NCBI RefSeq assembly: GCF_012044895.1
Contig: NZ_CP050695.1
Span: 3,068,501 to 3,132,500, forward strand
Source: Aquisalimonas sp. 2447
GTDB taxonomy: Bacteria; Pseudomonadota; Gammaproteobacteria; Nitrococcales; Aquisalimonadaceae
Direction: 5' to 3'
DNA: 64,000 bases
Positions within the stretch are counted from its first letter, which is position 1, and each line of letters opens with the position of its first letter. A program made the position numbers and the translations under genes. The notes below the pieces were generated by a model. The model was not told where the DNA came from. It saw only the letters and a list, made by a program, of their open reading frames with translations, and did not search any database. Positions 1 through 9,063 of this stretch are shown here, one piece after another.

Positions 1-318
1 ACCATTCCTCTGGGACGCGCGTCACCGCGCGCCTCAAGCGACCTACCCGGGAGCGATGCGGGCCACATCATGGCTCCCCTATTTGGTCTTGCTCCGGGTG
101 GGGTTTACCGTGCCGCGGCGTGTTGCCACCCGCGCGGTGCGCTCTTACCGCACCTTTTCACCCTTGCCTGTGCCCTGACGGGCCATCGGCGGTCTGTTTT
201 CTGCGGCACTTTCCGTAGGCTCACGCCTCCCAGGTGTTACCTGGCACCCTGCCCTGTGGAGCCCGGACTTTCCTCCGCCGGTGGAAACACCGGCAGCGAT
301 TGCCTGGCCGACTCCACG
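1..318 (-). ncRNA. rnpB: RNase P RNA, bacterial type A (3' end cut off)
   Basis: This is the catalytic RNA of ribonuclease P, which matures tRNA 5' ends. Reading the minus strand, the conserved blocks appear in the expected order: GAGGAAAGTCCGGGCTCC (about 260-280), AGGGCAGGGTGCCAGGTAA, the ACAGA-type region with GCCGATGGCCCG, AGGGTGAAAGGTGCGGTAAGAGC-like sequence, GGTAAACCCCACCCGGAGCAAG and CCAAATAGG. The 5' boundary (about 318) is set by analogy with the E. coli GAAGCTGACCAG start, here GGAGTCGGCCAG. The last few tens of nucleotides, including the P1 closing strand, lie outside the window. TTGACG at 342-347, overlapping the rsmI stop codon, could be its -35 box, but no good -10 box follows. 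Confidence 0.95.
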
Positions 319-343
319 AACAGGGTAACACGGTGACGGGCCG

Positions 344-1189
344 TCAATCGCGCTGCAGTTCCAGCAAGCGCTGATAACAGGCATTGCGGGGCAGCCCCAG
401 GATACGGGCACCCAGCGCCGCGGCCTGCTTGACGGGCAGCTCCGCAAGAAGCACGCCGAGGACGCGGTCGCGCTCGGCGTCGTTCACCGTCGTCGGCGGC
501 GCACCGGCAACCACCAGGACGAACTCGCCACGGCGCTGATCCGGATCGTCCCGGACCAGCGTCAGCAAATCAGCCAGGGAGCTGGCGCGGACGGTTTCAT
601 ACGCCTTCGTCAACTCCCGGGCCATGACCGCCTGGCGCTCACCGCCCAGGGCAGCAACCATGGCCTCCAGGGTCGCCTCGATGCGGTGGGATGACTCCAG
701 GAACACCAGTGTCCTGGCCTCGCCGGCCAGCCCCTCCAGCTGACGGGCCCGCGGCCCGGAGCGTGCCGACAGGAAGCCCTCGAAGCAGAAGCGATCCGTG
801 GGCAGACCGGAGACCGACAGCGCGGCCACGGGGCTGCTCGCCCCGGGCACCGGAATCACGCGAATGCCCTCCCGGTGGGCCCGGCGCACCAGCTGATAGC
901 CGGGATCACTCACCAGCGGCGTGCCGGCGTCACTGATCAGCGCCACACTCTCACCACCGAGGAGGCGCCGGATGATGACCTCTACCCGCTCGTCCTCGTT
1001 GTGCTCATGGAGGCTCAGCAAATCGCAGGCACGCACGCCAAAGTGTGCCAGAAGCCGGCCGCTGTGCCGGGTATCCTCCGCGGCCACGACGTCCACCGCC
1101 CCCAGGACCTCCAGCCCCCGCGGGGTCATGTCCCCGAGATTGCCGATGGGCGTCGCCACGATATGAAGTGTGCCTGCTGACGGCGACAC
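344..1189 (-). CDS. rsmI: 16S rRNA (cytidine-1402-2'-O)-methyltransferase
   Basis: RsmI uses S-adenosylmethionine to 2'-O-methylate C1402 in the ribosomal P site of 16S rRNA. The 281-residue protein has the family motifs VATPIGNLGD (11-20), AAEDTRHSG (37-44), ISDAGTPLVSDPG (85-97) and VIPVPGASS (111-119), all part of the tetrapyrrole-methylase fold that binds SAM. The C-terminal helix-rich tail (LPRNACYQRLLELQ) is also typical. The start is GTG with a G-rich Shine-Dalgarno. It is divergent from lpoA, as yraL is from yraM in E. coli, and lies just upstream of rnpB. Confidence 0.95.
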   Translation of the reverse strand: MSPSAGTLHIVATPIGNLGDMTPRGLEVLGAVDVVAAEDTRHSGRLLAHFGVRACDLLSLHEHNEDERVEVIIRRLLGGESVALISDAGTPLVSDPGYQLVRRAHREGIRVIPVPGASSPVAALSVSGLPTDRFCFEGFLSARSGPRARQLEGLAGEARTLVFLESSHRIEATLEAMVAALGGERQAVMARELTKAYETVRASSLADLLTLVRDDPDQRRGEFVLVVAGAPPTTVNDAERDRVLGVLLAELPVKQAAALGARILGLPRNACYQRLLELQRD

Positions 1190-1308
1190 GTTCCCCCCTG
1201 AATCCGGTACCTGCTAGACTCGTTCGACCTTTTCCAGGTTGTTGCGGGCGCCATGACGGCCCCACCCGACCTGGCGTTGAGACAGGCCGCCATAGTGACG
1301 GAATCCTC

Positions 1309-3234
1309 ATGCCGATGCACCACCCGCTCCCGCGGCACCTGCGCCGCCTCCTGCTGATCGCCGCCATTGCCCTCACGGCGGCCTGTGCGCCCACACCTGA
1401 GGAACCGGAGCGCCACCCGGCGGTGGACACCGCCGAAGAGGCGCTTGCCGAGGGTGACTACGACAGCGCGGTGGACGCGTTCCTGGAGGCGGCGGAGGCA
1501 GAGGAACCGCCCTTGCGGCACGAATACGTGCTGCGCGCCAGCTCCGCGCTCGTCGACGCCGGGGATCTGGGGCGCGCGGAGCAACTCGCCGGGGACGTAC
1601 CCATCGACGAGGACACACCCGCATCGCTGGTGGATTTCCGCACCGCGGTACTGGCCCGGATCGCCCTGGAACGGGGGGAGTACGAACGGGCGCTGGAACA
1701 GGTGAGTGATCGCCTGCCCAGCGATACGCGCCGTGCGGCGGACCTGATCGAAGTGCGTGCCGACGCCGAGTACCGCCTGGGGCGGCTGCTGGACAGTGCC
1801 GAAACCCGGGCAAGCCTGGAAGCCCTGCTCCCGGAGGGCCCACGACTGGACCGGAACCGGAATCAGTTACGGCAGAGCCTGGCCGAAGTCCCCATGCAGA
1901 GGCTGCGGGAAATCATGCCACCGGCCCCGGATATCTTCGGTGGCTGGGTGGAGCTGACCTTCCTGATCCGCAACTACCGGCTGGACCCGGCCGAAATGGA
2001 AGAAGCGGTGGCGCTCTGGCGGGACCGCTACCCCGATCACCCGGCAGTCGGCGAGATCGCCGACGACATCATGGCCCAGTATCGCGAGGAGGTTCTGCGC
2101 CCGGAAAAGGTGGCGTTACTGTTGCCGCTGTCCGGCTCGCTGGCGGATTCCGGCCGCGCCGTCCGTGATGGCTTTCTCGCGGCGAGGCTGAGCGCCGCGG
2201 ACGACGGCACCGAGGTCACCATCCACGACATCGGCGAGGACGGTGACGATCCCTGGGCCGCATACATGACCGCCGTCCAGGCCGGTGCCGACCTGGTGGT
2301 GGGCCCGCTGACCCGTCCGGCGGTGTCCGTGTTTGCCGACACCGGCTCACTTCCGGTCCCCATGCTGGCCCTGAACAGTGCCTCCGCTGATGCCTCCCTG
2401 CCCGGCAACCTGTTCCGCTTCGGCCTGCTGCCAGAGCACGAGGCACGCCAGGCGGCTCGCCATGCCCTTGCCAGCGGCCAGCGGCACGCCGTGGTCCTCG
2501 TCCCGGGAAACGATTGGGGCGAGCGTGTCGCCACCGCGTTCCAGGAGCAGTATGAATCGGGTGGCGGGGCGGTGCTGGCCCGCGAGCGCTACCGCGACGA
2601 TCAGAGTGACTTTTCCCTGCCCATCCGGCGAATGCTCGGTCTGGACCGCAGCAGCCAGCGTGAACAGCGCCTGCGTCGCACCATCAACCGGTCGGTGGAG
2701 TTCGAACCTCGCCGTCGCCAGGACGTGGACGTGGTGTTCGTCGGCGCTTTCCCGCGCCAGGCACGGCTGATCCGCCCGCAACTGCGTTTCCATCACGCCC
2801 TGGACCTCCCGGTCATGGCCACTTCTCACGCCTGGGGCGGCCGGGATGAGGTCGCGGCCGACAGGGACATGGCCGGCGTGGTCTTTTTCGACATGCCGTG
2901 GATGCTCGGCGAAGGGGACCGACTGGCACCGCGGCGCTCCGAACTCGCCACCATCTGGGATGGCGAACTCGACCGCAATGCGCCCTTGTATGCCCTCGGG
3001 GCCGATGCCTACCGGCTGATCCCCTATCTCGCCACCATGCGCACCAACGAGGGTGAGCGCCTGGAGGGCGCCACCGGACTACTGCGCATCGACGACACCG
3101 GTGCAGTGCAGCGGGAGGTTCTGCCGGCGCGCTTCCACCGTGGCCGCGTGGAACGACTGGAGCCCGACGAGGACCGGCAGCAACTGCCCGGACTGGACAG
3201 CGCGGCTGACGAGACGGAGGCGAACGAACGGTGA
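1309..3234 (+). CDS. lpoA: Penicillin-binding protein activator LpoA, outer-membrane lipoprotein
   Basis: LpoA is an outer-membrane lipoprotein that reaches through the periplasm to stimulate the peptidoglycan synthase PBP1A. The ATG at 1309 was chosen because it is followed by a basic, hydrophobic signal sequence and a lipobox (LTAAC, Cys at residue 26). The open frame runs further upstream but without homologous sequence. Of the 641 residues, about 30-260 form an Asp/Glu-rich TPR-like solenoid. About 265-620 form a periplasmic-binding-protein-like domain beginning at KVALLLPLSGSLADSGRAV. It is first in the block lpoA-yraN-diaA-dolP and overlaps yraN by GTGA. A ten-residue second ATG (1315) is an equally possible start. 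Confidence 0.93.
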   Translation: MPMHHPLPRHLRRLLLIAAIALTAACAPTPEEPERHPAVDTAEEALAEGDYDSAVDAFLEAAEAEEPPLRHEYVLRASSALVDAGDLGRAEQLAGDVPIDEDTPASLVDFRTAVLARIALERGEYERALEQVSDRLPSDTRRAADLIEVRADAEYRLGRLLDSAETRASLEALLPEGPRLDRNRNQLRQSLAEVPMQRLREIMPPAPDIFGGWVELTFLIRNYRLDPAEMEEAVALWRDRYPDHPAVGEIADDIMAQYREEVLRPEKVALLLPLSGSLADSGRAVRDGFLAARLSAADDGTEVTIHDIGEDGDDPWAAYMTAVQAGADLVVGPLTRPAVSVFADTGSLPVPMLALNSASADASLPGNLFRFGLLPEHEARQAARHALASGQRHAVVLVPGNDWGERVATAFQEQYESGGGAVLARERYRDDQSDFSLPIRRMLGLDRSSQREQRLRRTINRSVEFEPRRRQDVDVVFVGAFPRQARLIRPQLRFHHALDLPVMATSHAWGGRDEVAADRDMAGVVFFDMPWMLGEGDRLAPRRSELATIWDGELDRNAPLYALGADAYRLIPYLATMRTNEGERLEGATGLLRIDDTGAVQREVLPARFHRGRVERLEPDEDRQQLPGLDSAADETEANER

Positions 3235-3584
3235 CGGACAGCAGCCGCAGGGAACGCGGCCGGACTCAGGAAGAGCGGGCACGGCGATATCTGGAAGGCC
3301 AGGGCCTGCACCTGCGCGAACGCAATTTCCTCGCCCGCGGTGGTGAACTCGACCTGATCATGGACCACGGTGACACACTGGTGTTCGTCGAGGTGCGGTT
3401 TCGCGCCGACGCACGCCACGGGGGCGCCCTGGCCAGCATTGGCCGGGGCAAGCAGCAACGGATTATCCGTGCAGCGCTCGCCTACCTGCAGCAGCGACGC
3501 CTGGACCGACCGTGCCGCTTCGACGTGGTGGCCCTGGATGACGATAACCTGGAGTGGATTCGCGACGCGTTTCAGGCAGACTGA
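3231..3584 (+). CDS. yraN: YraN family (UPF0102) nuclease-fold protein
   Basis: A 117-residue member of the UPF0102 family, which has a restriction-endonuclease-like fold but no firmly assigned function. The visible family core is ERNFLARGGELDLIM (32-46) and LVFVEVRFR (51-59), which supply the acidic and basic residues of a PD-(D/E)XK-like site, followed by GRGKQQRI. The GTG start overlaps the lpoA stop (GTGA), so translation is probably coupled. Its position between lpoA and diaA matches E. coli yraM-yraN-yraO. Confidence 0.92.
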   Translation: MTDSSRRERGRTQEERARRYLEGQGLHLRERNFLARGGELDLIMDHGDTLVFVEVRFRADARHGGALASIGRGKQQRIIRAALAYLQQRRLDRPCRFDVVALDDDNLEWIRDAFQAD

Positions 3585-4259
<675 letters not shown>

Positions 4260-4262
4260 GCG

Positions 4263-4847
4263 GTGGCGGCAAGAGCGCGTGACCTGGCCGTGACACTGGT
4301 GCTCGGACTCGCCCTGGGTGCATGTGCCGGGCCCACAGGCAACGGCGATGACAACGCGGCGTCCGCCCTGGAAAGCCGCTCCCTGAACGAGCGCCTGGCC
4401 GATCAGCGCATCCGTTCCGCGATCATGGCGGAACTGCTGAGTGACGAAGAACTGCGCCACGAGTCCAACATCTCCGTGACGGTCTTCGACGGCATCGTGC
4501 TGCTCACGGGGGAAGTGCCCGATCGCGAGGCGGGGCAACGCATGGCCCGCCTCGCACGCGACGAGAGCGACGCGCGCCACGTCTTCAACGAACTGGTGAT
4601 CGCGCAACTGAGTTCCGTCTTCTCACGCACCCGGGACCGCATGCTCGTCGGCCGGGCCGCGACCCGGCTGCTACCGCTGGACGATCCGGAAACCCTGGAT
4701 CGGGCGCGTTTCCACATCGTCGCCGAGCGGCAGCGGCTCTACCTCATGGGCCGGGTCACCCGGGAGGAGGCCGAAGCCATTACCGAAGAGGTCCGGCGCA
4801 TCAGCGGTGTTCGCGAAGTGGTTCGGCTGTTCGAGTACCTGGAGTAG
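4263..4847 (+). CDS. dolP: Dual-BON-domain lipoprotein DolP (YraP)
   Basis: A 194-residue predicted outer-membrane lipoprotein. The N-terminus is a short signal peptide with lipobox LGAC. Two BON domains follow, roughly residues 42-110 (ISVTVFDGIVLLTGEVPD) and 118-190 (HIVAERQRLYLMGRVTREE), each with the typical G-hyd-V strand pattern that binds anionic phospholipid. DolP supports outer-membrane integrity and BAM function in E. coli. The GTG start lies 3 bp after the diaA stop, which suggests one transcript. The next sequence downstream is a REP-like pair, so the operon probably ends here. Confidence 0.92.
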   Translation: MAARARDLAVTLVLGLALGACAGPTGNGDDNAASALESRSLNERLADQRIRSAIMAELLSDEELRHESNISVTVFDGIVLLTGEVPDREAGQRMARLARDESDARHVFNELVIAQLSSVFSRTRDRMLVGRAATRLLPLDDPETLDRARFHIVAERQRLYLMGRVTREEAEAITEEVRRISGVREVVRLFEYLE

Positions 4848-4877
4848 CAGGTCGCTGAAGCAGCAACCGGAGCGATC

Positions 4878-4968
4878 GTAGGGTGGACCTTCAGGTCCAC
4901 CATTTCAGGCTCGACCAAGCCGCCTTGGCCTGCACAGCGGGGACGGCGGACCTGAAGGTCCGCCCTAC
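4878..4968. repeat. Inverted pair of REP-like palindromes (pair 1)
   Basis: Two 24-nt units face each other: 4878-4901 and 4945-4968. Each reads GTAGGG then a near-perfect palindrome around ACCTTCAGGT. Unit 2, reverse-complemented, differs from unit 1 at only two positions (T/C and A/G), and these two pair with each other inside the hairpin (GTGGACC/GGTCCAC versus GCGGACC/GGTCCGC). Flanking TTTCAGG (4903-4909) and CCTGAAA (4970-4976) extend the symmetry. The pair lies between the convergent dolP and sspB ends, the usual REP location. Confidence 0.85.
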
Positions 4969-5034
4969 GCCTGAAAAGTTAGTCACGTGGCTCCGTGCCC
5001 AGCGCCCCTCAGGACGCGAATTGTTCCGCCTACC

Positions 5035-5457
5035 CTACTTCACCACCCGGAGGTTCGGCCGGCGGGAGGTCTGCGCCTGGTTATCCGTGGACTGCTCACC
5101 ATCTCCACCGGACGGCGGCGGATCATCGTCGGTGTCGTTGAACAGCATGCCCTGACCGTTTTCCCGGGCGTAGATGGCCATCACCGCACGCACGGGAACC
5201 TCCACATCCAGGGCGTTACCGCCGAACCGCCCACTGAAGGCGATGATGTCATTGCCCAGTTCCAGGGCACGCACCGCCCGCTGGGAGATGTTGAGCACCA
5301 GCCGCCCGTTGTCGGCATACTCCATGGGGGCGTAGATCCCCTCCTTGCTGACGTCCACCAGCAGATAAGGGGTCAGTCCGTTATCGATGATCCAGTCGTA
5401 CAGTGCCCGGATGAGGTAGGGACGACTTGAGGTCATCGGGGCATCCATCACGCTCAT
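5035..5457 (-). CDS. sspB: ClpXP protease specificity-enhancing factor SspB
   Basis: SspB tethers ssrA-tagged proteins from stalled ribosomes, and some other substrates, to the ClpXP protease. The 140-residue protein has the conserved substrate-binding fold (RPYLIRALYDWIIDNGLTP, 12-30; MEYADNGRLVLNIS; ARENGQGMLF), then a flexible acidic linker. The C-terminal tail RPNLRVVK matches the XB motif that docks on the ClpX zinc domain. It follows sspA by 38 bp on the same strand, the usual order. A GGGGAG Shine-Dalgarno precedes the ATG. Confidence 0.96.
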   Translation of the reverse strand: MSVMDAPMTSSRPYLIRALYDWIIDNGLTPYLLVDVSKEGIYAPMEYADNGRLVLNISQRAVRALELGNDIIAFSGRFGGNALDVEVPVRAVMAIYARENGQGMLFNDTDDDPPPSGGDGEQSTDNQAQTSRRPNLRVVK

Positions 5458-5495
5458 AACTCCCCGGTGCAGCTCTGATTGAGTGTGTCACGGCT

Positions 5496-6119
5496 TCAGC
5501 CGCGCATGGTACGTTCCACGTCGGTGAGGCTCGCCTGAAAGGCGTCCAGGGCGAACAGCCGTTCGCTGTAGGACTGCAGCGCCGGAGCCTGTTCCCCGGG
5601 ATCGGCGCCGAAACGGTTCAAGCGCCACAAAAGGGGACCGAGGGCGATATCCATCACCGTGCGCTCCTCGCTCAGGAACCACTGATCCTGGGCGAACAGT
5701 TCATCCGCGGCAATGAGTTCCTCCCGCAGGCGAGCACCGGCGGAGTCACGCACGCCGGGATCCCCGGCTTCCAGTTCCCCCAGCAGCCCGTACCAGTCAC
5801 GCTCGATGCGATACTGGACCAGCCGCGCCTTGGCCCGGGACACCGGATCCACGGGCATCATGGGCGGATGCGGAAAACGCTCGTCCAGATACTCGACGAT
5901 GATCTTCGGCTCGTACAGGCACAGATCCCGGTCCACCAGGGTCGGCACTCCGCCGTACGGATTGAGCTCCATCAAGTCTTCCGGGATGGCATCGGCATCC
6001 ACGTTGTGGACTTCTGCCTGGATCCCCTTCTCGGCGAGAACAAAGCGTACCCGATGGCTGAAGGGGCAGTGCGCCCCGGAGAAAAGAGTCATGATGGAGC
6101 GCTTGTTCACTGAGGCCAT
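5496..6119 (-). CDS. sspA: Stringent starvation protein A, GST-fold RNA polymerase-associated protein
   Basis: SspA binds RNA polymerase and acts as a transcription co-factor in stationary phase and acid stress. The 207-residue reading starts at MASVNKRSIM, preceded by GGGAG. A longer in-frame upstream extension (to 6215) overlaps petC and lacks family similarity. Residues 8-85 form a glutaredoxin-like GST N-domain (TLFSGAHCPFSHRVRFVLAE; GGVPTLVDRD; IVEYLDERFPHPP) and the remainder a helical GST C-domain. It lies 52 bp after petC, as in Pseudomonas where petABC-sspAB are adjacent. Confidence 0.95.
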   Translation of the reverse strand: MASVNKRSIMTLFSGAHCPFSHRVRFVLAEKGIQAEVHNVDADAIPEDLMELNPYGGVPTLVDRDLCLYEPKIIVEYLDERFPHPPMMPVDPVSRAKARLVQYRIERDWYGLLGELEAGDPGVRDSAGARLREELIAADELFAQDQWFLSEERTVMDIALGPLLWRLNRFGADPGEQAPALQSYSERLFALDAFQASLTDVERTMRG

Positions 6120-6171
6120 TCGGCACTCCCGCTTGCAGCGGGTTGCCGGACAGCGCCCGGCAACCCGCGGA

Positions 6172-6897
6172 TCAATGCACGTCCTTCCAGAACTCTTTCT
6201 TGAGGAAGTAGGCAAGCACCGTGAAGATGATGAAGAACAGAATCACCCACTTGCCAAGACGCTGCCTTTCGCCCTTGACGGGCTCTGCAACGTAATCGAG
6301 GAAATTGGTGAGATCCCGCGTCGCCGCCTGATACTCGCTCGGGCTCATGGTGCCGGTGCCTTCCTCGATCTCGAAGTCCACCAGCACCTGTTCGCCGTTG
6401 CGCTCCTCGTAGACCGGGTGCTGGCGCCCCTGCAGGACCTCCAGCACATGCGGCATAGCGGTCCCGCTGATCACCGTGTTATCGAACCCGGTGGCGGCGT
6501 CTTCGTCCACGTGGTAACGGTTCAGGAAGGTATAGATGTACTCGGGACCATGACGGCGCGCCGTGAGTGACAGATCCGGAACCGGCACCCCGAACCATTG
6601 TTCGGCATCGGCCTCGGTCATGGCATTGGTCATCGTCTCATGCACCTGGGTCTCGGGCTTGAAGATCAAGTACTCCTCGACCAGATCCTCATCGATACCC
6701 AGATCCTGAGCGATGCGGTTGTAGCGGATCAGCGATGCTTCGTGGCACGCCATGCAGTAATTGGCGAACAGTTGCGCACCACGTTGCAGCGAATTCTTGT
6801 CATGCGGATCCGTATCCACATCCATGCGATCCGGCAAACCGCTCCAGGCCACCGCCGGCAGAAGTGACAGCGCCAGTATCAGTGCAATTTTTCTCAT
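6172..6897 (-). CDS. petC: Ubiquinol-cytochrome c reductase cytochrome c1 subunit
   Basis: Cytochrome c1 takes electrons from the Rieske protein and hands them to soluble cytochrome c. The 241-residue precursor has a Sec signal peptide (1-19), the covalent haem site CMACH (48-52), an axial Met in GTAMPHV (Met148), and a C-terminal membrane anchor (about 217-236: KWVILFFIIFTVLAYFLKKE). The ATG overlaps the petB stop as TGATG, so this gene is translationally coupled to petB. The open frame extends upstream inside petB, but only this start gives a signal peptide. Confidence 0.96.
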   Translation of the reverse strand: MRKIALILALSLLPAVAWSGLPDRMDVDTDPHDKNSLQRGAQLFANYCMACHEASLIRYNRIAQDLGIDEDLVEEYLIFKPETQVHETMTNAMTEADAEQWFGVPVPDLSLTARRHGPEYIYTFLNRYHVDEDAATGFDNTVISGTAMPHVLEVLQGRQHPVYEERNGEQVLVDFEIEEGTGTMSPSEYQAATRDLTNFLDYVAEPVKGERQRLGKWVILFFIIFTVLAYFLKKEFWKDVH

Positions 6898-8129
6898 CAG
6901 GACGTCACCCTCTCCGGAACCGGCTTGGTTCGCTCCAGCCCGAAAGCCGTGTAGACGAACAGGAAGATGAAGTAGCCGAAGTACAGCACGGAGCCAAGCC
7001 GCGACAGGATCACGTTCCAGTCCGTGGCCGGCTGCGTGCCCAGATACGTCAGCAGGACGAACCCGGCCGCGAACAGCCCCAGGGCGATCTTGAAGCTCAG
7101 CCCACGGTAGCGGATGGAGCGGACCTTGCCGCGGTCGAGCCACGGCAGGACGAACAGGATCATCACCGCCAGCCCCATCATCAGGACGCCGCCAAAGGTG
7201 TCAGGCACCGCCCGGAGGATGGCGTAGTAGGCCGCGAAGTACCACACCGGGGCAATGTGGTCCGGCGTCACCTGCGGGTTCGCTTCCTCGAAATTCGGGT
7301 GTTCGATGAACAGACCCCAGAAATCCGGAATGTAGAACACCACCACCGAGAACAGGATGAAGTAGACGCCGACACCGATGAGGTCCTTCACCGTGTAGTA
7401 CGGGTGGAAGCGAATGCCATCCTTCGGCAGGCCATTGGCATCCTTGTTCTTCTTGATGTCGATGCCGTCGGGATTATTGGACCCCACCTCATGCAGCGCC
7501 AGGATGTGCGCCACCACCAGGAAGATGATCACCAGTGGCACCGCCACCACATGCAGGGCGAAGAACCGGTTCAGGGTCACCTCGGAGATGACGAAGTCAC
7601 CGCGGATCCACAGCGCCAAATCCGGGCCGATCACAGGGATGGCGCCGAACAGCGAGATGATCACCTGGCCGCCCCAATAGGACATCTGCCCCCAGGGCAG
7701 CATGTAGCCCATGAAGGCCTCGGCCATGAGTGCGACGAAGATCAGGCAGCCGAAGATCCACAGCAGCTCCCGCGGCTTCTGGTAGGAGCCGTACATGAGC
7801 GCCCGGAACATGTGCAGATATACCACCACGAAGAACGCCGAGGCGCCGGTGGTGTGAATGTACCGGATCAGCCACCCCCAGTTGACGTCGCGCATGATGT
7901 ACTCGACGGACTCGAACGCGCGATCCCCGGAGGGGATGTAGTTCATGGTGAGGAAAATTCCCGTCACCACCTGGATAACCAGTGTGAGCAGCGCCAGTGA
8001 CCCGAAGTAGTACCAGAAGTTGAAATTCTTGGGCGCGTAGTACTCGCCGACGTGCTCATTCCACATCTTGGTGAGCGGGAAACGGTCATCGATCCAGCCG
8101 ACCAGCCCCCCTGATCTGGTCTCGCTCAT
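6897..8129 (-). CDS. petB: Ubiquinol-cytochrome c reductase cytochrome b subunit
   Basis: Cytochrome b is the membrane core of the bc1 complex, carrying two b haems and both quinone sites. The 410-residue protein has His92/His106 and His193/His208 as haem ligands and at least eight hydrophobic helices. The Qo-site motif is PVWY (294-297) rather than the mitochondrial PEWY, and the second His pair is 15 residues apart. To my knowledge both are typical of beta/gammaproteobacterial cytochrome b. The gene overlaps petA upstream and petC downstream by TGATG, giving a tight petABC operon. Confidence 0.97.
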   Translation of the reverse strand: MSETRSGGLVGWIDDRFPLTKMWNEHVGEYYAPKNFNFWYYFGSLALLTLVIQVVTGIFLTMNYIPSGDRAFESVEYIMRDVNWGWLIRYIHTTGASAFFVVVYLHMFRALMYGSYQKPRELLWIFGCLIFVALMAEAFMGYMLPWGQMSYWGGQVIISLFGAIPVIGPDLALWIRGDFVISEVTLNRFFALHVVAVPLVIIFLVVAHILALHEVGSNNPDGIDIKKNKDANGLPKDGIRFHPYYTVKDLIGVGVYFILFSVVVFYIPDFWGLFIEHPNFEEANPQVTPDHIAPVWYFAAYYAILRAVPDTFGGVLMMGLAVMILFVLPWLDRGKVRSIRYRGLSFKIALGLFAAGFVLLTYLGTQPATDWNVILSRLGSVLYFGYFIFLFVYTAFGLERTKPVPERVTS

Positions 8130-8725
8130 CAGGCTGCTCCTTCTTCGTCTTCGCCCACCAGGACGGTGTCGTCATCGATGAAGTAATAGGGCGGCACTTC
8201 CAGGTTCAGGTTGGCGGGCACCCCCTGATACACCCGGCCCGCGAGGTCGAAATACGACCCGTGACAGGGGCAGAAGAAGCCCCCGACCCATTCACCACCG
8301 AAACCCTGCGGCGTGCTGTCCGGCCGGAACAGCGGCGAGCAGCCCAGGTGGGTACAGATGCCGACCATGACCATGACCTCGGGCTTGATGGAGCGATGCC
8401 GGTTGCGGGCATACTCCGGCTGCTGCGGATCGCTGGAATCCGGATCGCGGAGACGGTCCTCGATGCGCTCCAGATCCTCCAGGTTCTCCTCCGTACGCCG
8501 GAACAGCCATACCGGGTTGCCGCGCCACTTGACGTTGATCAGCTGCCCTTCCTCAAGTCTGGATACGTCCACTTCCACCGGGGCGCCCGCCGCCTGGGCG
8601 CGGGCGCTGGGCCGCCAGTAGGAGATGAAAGGTACCGCCAGAAACGCGGCGCCAACACCGCCCACCACGGTGGTTGCCGCGGTCAGAAAGCGGCGCCTGC
8701 TGTTGTCCGCACCTTCCTGATTCAT
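8129..8725 (-). CDS. petA: Ubiquinol-cytochrome c reductase iron-sulfur (Rieske) subunit
   Basis: The Rieske subunit carries electrons from ubiquinol to cytochrome c1. The 198-residue start was chosen at MNQEGADNSRRRFLTAAT, which gives a twin-arginine signal (SRRRFLT, 9-15) followed by the uncleaved transmembrane anchor. A longer upstream frame has no family similarity. The [2Fe-2S] ligands are in CTHLGC (124-129) and CPCHGS (152-157), with the disulfide cysteines in the same loops. It is first in petABC, and a GGGGGCAGGA Shine-Dalgarno lies upstream. Confidence 0.96.
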   Translation of the reverse strand: MNQEGADNSRRRFLTAATTVVGGVGAAFLAVPFISYWRPSARAQAAGAPVEVDVSRLEEGQLINVKWRGNPVWLFRRTEENLEDLERIEDRLRDPDSSDPQQPEYARNRHRSIKPEVMVMVGICTHLGCSPLFRPDSTPQGFGGEWVGGFFCPCHGSYFDLAGRVYQGVPANLNLEVPPYYFIDDDTVLVGEDEEGAA

Positions 8726-9063
8726 TCCTGCCCCCTGTTGGGTTACACCAACCGACTCGGTGATTTCCTGCGAATATGACGTGCCTGAGCGTCGTGGTCG
8801 GCGGCAACGCCTGATCAGGCGCACTCCGCGCATTACCGGAACCCGGCCCGGGGCAGCGTTTCCAGAATGCATCCCACCAACGCGCAGACATCGCGCACCC
8901 CGGCTGGCACGGCGCACAAGGATCGGACATCCGGCCGGTCAGGTCAAGGCCGAACCCCCTCGTGGCGCCGGGCTCCGGGGTCTGCCGACCACCCGGGCAA
9001 TGTCGACACAATGTTGGACAACAAGCGTTTAGCAGAGTGTCACCACCCTGCACCGTTCCGGCT
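8726..9063. other. Gene-free stretch between nif3-like gene and petA
   Basis: These 338 bp carry no convincing coding sequence in any frame. The part next to petA must hold the petABC promoter. On the minus strand CATATT near 8775 is a weak -10 candidate without a matching -35. A short tandem CAATGT-CGACA-CAATGT lies near 9000-9014. No terminator hairpin with a T-run is visible after the nif3-like gene, so read-through into petABC is possible. Confidence 0.5.

Noticed and set aside
1045-1308. Longer LpoA reading beginning upstream of 1309
   Set aside because: It overlaps rsmI on the opposite strand and lacks a signal peptide; the lipoprotein signal starts at 1309.
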